A stretch of DNA of 7,867 bases. It comes from Sulfurovum sp. Its GTDB lineage: Bacteria > Campylobacterota > Campylobacteria > Campylobacterales > Sulfurovaceae. The notes under the pieces are model-generated. The model did not search any database, had not been told where the DNA came from, and worked only from the letters and a program-made list of their open reading frames with translations. Positions within the stretch are counted from its first letter, which is position 1; each line of letters begins with the position of its first letter. The stretch is from the NCBI GenBank assembly GCA_022729615.1, contig DZAQ01000001.1, forward strand, positions 1 to 7,867, given 5' to 3'. Positions 6,710-7,867 of the stretch are shown piece after piece. Both the position numbers and the translations under genes were made by a program.

Positions 6710-7089
6710 AAATTTTCGGTCATCCGTGGATCAAATCTCCATCATTTGCGGCAGTGAAATGCCAAGAGGAGATCGCCTCCACCCCTGCCGGATCGATACT
6801 GCTTTTTGATGATCTTGCCGCGCAGATCGCGATGGTGCATTACTGTCAAAAAGAGGGCATCTCGTTTGCGGTGAGAGCCGGTGATGTGACGACTGCGCTT
6901 TTGGCGCATGCCTTGGGTGCGAACTATATCGTCGCTTCAGCGGACAGCGCACAAAGAGTGCAGCAACTCGCGCAGCACTATCTTTTTGATACGCAGATTT
7001 TAGTGGAGATCACTGATGAGAGCAGTATCGAACTCTATGCCGATATGGGTCTGGATGGGGTGATACTGCCTGCGGCTCTGCTTGGCTAG
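6706..7089 (+). CDS. Hypothetical alpha/beta protein, half-barrel-like
   Basis: A 127-residue soluble protein that I do not recognise by name. It has alternating strands and helices. Strand SILLFDD (30-36) is followed by a helix, then ISFAVRAGDV (52-61) and the helix TTALLAHALG. Next come ANYIVASADS (73-82), another helix, QILVEITDE (97-105) and a closing MGLDGVILPAALL (114-126). Repeats of helix-LGANYI and helix-MGLDGVIL are typical of TIM-barrel beta-alpha units, so it may be a half-barrel or a small Rossmann-like domain. No catalytic residue can be assigned. A strong purine-rich ribosome site (GAGAAGAGAGG) ends just before the ATG, and the start overlaps the preceding stop by four bases, so it is expressed with the zinc-module gene. 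It looks like a real gene by context and codon pattern; function unknown. Confidence 0.82.
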   Translation: MKIFGHPWIKSPSFAAVKCQEEIASTPAGSILLFDDLAAQIAMVHYCQKEGISFAVRAGDVTTALLAHALGANYIVASADSAQRVQQLAQHYLFDTQILVEITDESSIELYADMGLDGVILPAALLG

Positions 7090-7095
7090 CATCAA

Positions 7096-7773
7096 ATGTT
7101 TGGTGATTATAAGCGCTTCAAAGTGACCTACACGCTCATCGGGCTCAATATCCTAGTATATCTTTTTTTGATTTTGACAACCGGCGAGACCCTAGAGATG
7201 AGCGCTGATATACTGGTGGCGTATGGCGCCTTGTATGCTCCGCTTGTCTTTATGGAGGGGGAGTGGCGGAGGATAGCGGTTGCGATATTTTTGCACGGCG
7301 GGATGATCCATCTTTTGATGAATATGGTTTCACTCTTCATCGTAGGACGCCCTTCGGAGCTTTTCTTCACTGCAAAAGAGTATCTGATGCTCTATTTTTT
7401 GAGCGGTTTCGCAGGAGCTATGGCATCGGTTTATTTCCACCCGGATACCGTAAGTATCGGGGCTTCCGGAGCGATATTCGGGATATTCGGGGCGCTTTTC
7501 GGATATCTTTTGTTTGCTCCAAATAGGGCCGGTGAACAAAAAAGTGCGCTTTTGAAAAATTTTGGGATCATTGTCGGACTCAACCTTGCTCTTGGATTTG
7601 GATTGCCCGGTATCGATATGAGCGCGCATATTGCCGGACTCTTGGTCGGAGCCATTGGGGGTATTGTGCTTGCACGGTATCCTAGGTATTTTCTCATATT
7701 TTCGGCCGGTATCGGCTCGCTTATCGGTGTGTCGTTCGTCTATCTCTCTACGCTCTTTGCGAATTTTGCTTAA
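7096..7773 (+). CDS. Rhomboid-family intramembrane serine protease
   Basis: Rhomboids cleave substrate transmembrane helices inside the membrane with a Ser-His dyad. The 225-residue protein has about seven hydrophobic segments (near 11-28, 46-66, 68-87, 98-114, 119-140, 154-172 and 176-218, the last possibly two). The catalytic serine is S124 in IGASGAIFG and the histidine H178 in SAHIAGLLVG. The family's WR motif (W57, R58) and the H..GG.IHLLMN stretch (H67, H72, N76) are present, so it appears complete and active. An extra C-terminal hydrophobic segment (198-218) suggests the 6+1 topology. The ATG at 7096 lies 6 bp after the previous stop with no clear Shine-Dalgarno, so it may rely on translational coupling. 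It is probably the last gene of the run, as repeats follow. The substrate cannot be predicted. Confidence 0.94.
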   Translation: MFGDYKRFKVTYTLIGLNILVYLFLILTTGETLEMSADILVAYGALYAPLVFMEGEWRRIAVAIFLHGGMIHLLMNMVSLFIVGRPSELFFTAKEYLMLYFLSGFAGAMASVYFHPDTVSIGASGAIFGIFGALFGYLLFAPNRAGEQKSALLKNFGIIVGLNLALGFGLPGIDMSAHIAGLLVGAIGGIVLARYPRYFLIFSAGIGSLIGVSFVYLSTLFANFA

Positions 7774-7780
7774 GGAGACT

Positions 7781-7818
7781 TCTGAAAATCAGATTGCCGC
7801 GCTACGCTTGTGATGACA
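7781..7818. repeat. Imperfect palindromic element of the ATTGC...GCAAT dispersed type
   Basis: A small hairpin TCTGA/TCAGA (7781-7785 and 7789-7793, AAA loop) is followed by ATTGCCGCGCTACGC and GTGATGACA. The core can fold with GCG/CGC (7799-7801, 7805-7807) and an outer ATTGC/GTGAT arm (7793-7797, 7810-7814) that pairs using G-U wobbles. It resembles the widespread intergenic repeat whose usual form is ATTGC-CGCGCT-tcgc-GCAATGAC; this copy is slightly decayed. No U-tract follows, so it is not a standard terminator. Copy number cannot be judged from one window. Confidence 0.5.
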
Positions 7819-7825
7819 TATTCCC

Positions 7826-7853
7826 GTCATTCCTGCCTTTGCAGGAATCCAGC
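7826..7853. repeat. Palindromic intergenic repeat, CGTCATTCC...GGAATCCAG type
   Basis: A perfect 8-bp inverted repeat, ATTCCTGC (7829-7836) and GCAGGAAT (7841-7848), has a 4-nt loop (CTTT). Its flanks GTC (left) and CCAGC (right) are those typically seen around this class of dispersed bacterial repeat, similar in form to the Neisseria dRS3 element. GTCAT (7826-7830) also pairs with ATGAC at 7813-7817 in the neighbouring element. There is no run of T after the stem, so a repeat is favoured over an intrinsic terminator, though the stem could still affect mRNA 3' ends of the rhomboid transcript. Confidence 0.65.
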
Positions 7854-7867
7854 TCTTTGCTTCTTCA

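Noticed and set aside
7472..7492. Near-tandem GATATTCGG repeat within the rhomboid gene
   Set aside because: It encodes the IFGIFG helix of the active-site membrane segment, so it reflects glycine-rich packing, not a repeat element.
7774..7815. GGAGA after the rhomboid stop and an ATG at 7813 as a possible next gene
   Set aside because: Spacing from GGAGA to the ATG is about 35 nt and the ATG is inside the palindromic repeat; no coding signal follows within the window.

Overview
The window reads as a chromosomal segment of a Campylobacterota (epsilonproteobacterial) bacterium, possibly a Sulfurovum/Sulfurimonas/Sulfuricurvum-type relative. This rests on the style of the LuxS, RsmG and Aas-like proteins, the tightly packed one-strand layout, and the small conserved proteins between them. 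The genus is a guess. All ten supported genes are on the + strand; no rRNA, tRNA, CRISPR array or transposase was seen.

Left edge (1-721): a complete type II toxin-antitoxin module. A near-consensus promoter (TTGACA, 17 bp, TACAAT) is interleaved with three TACATA/TATGTA sites at 14-bp intervals, a good candidate operator. It drives a ribbon-helix-helix antitoxin whose stop overlaps the start of a PIN-domain (VapC-type) RNase toxin by ATGA. The module looks AT-richer than what follows (23 of 60 bases G+C in 421-480, against 32 of 60 in 5461-5520), consistent with acquired DNA.

Centre (722-7773): a second sigma70-type promoter precedes luxS and what looks like one long transcription unit: luxS, a small NifX-fold-like protein, a stand-alone MnmD tRNA methyltransferase, a 1150-residue LplT-Aas fusion (lysophospholipid transporter + acyltransferase + acyl-ACP synthetase), rsmG, a PP0621-like membrane-anchored four-cysteine protein, an unrecognised 127-residue alpha/beta protein, and a rhomboid protease. 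Gaps are 0-25 bp and two junctions overlap, so co-transcription and translational coupling are likely. The set combines SAM-cycle/AI-2 chemistry (LuxS), SAM-dependent RNA methylation (MnmD, RsmG) and envelope upkeep (LplT-Aas, rhomboid).

Right edge (7774-7867): non-coding, filled by adjacent palindromic elements that resemble two widely dispersed bacterial intergenic repeats (the ATTGC...GCAAT type and the CGTCATTCC...GGAATCCAG type). The window ends inside or just after this repeat cluster.

No clearly undescribed multi-gene system is visible. The most unusual items are the three-domain LplT-Aas fusion, the regularly spaced toxin-antitoxin operator sites, the NifX-like protein abutting luxS, and the composite repeat at the right edge.
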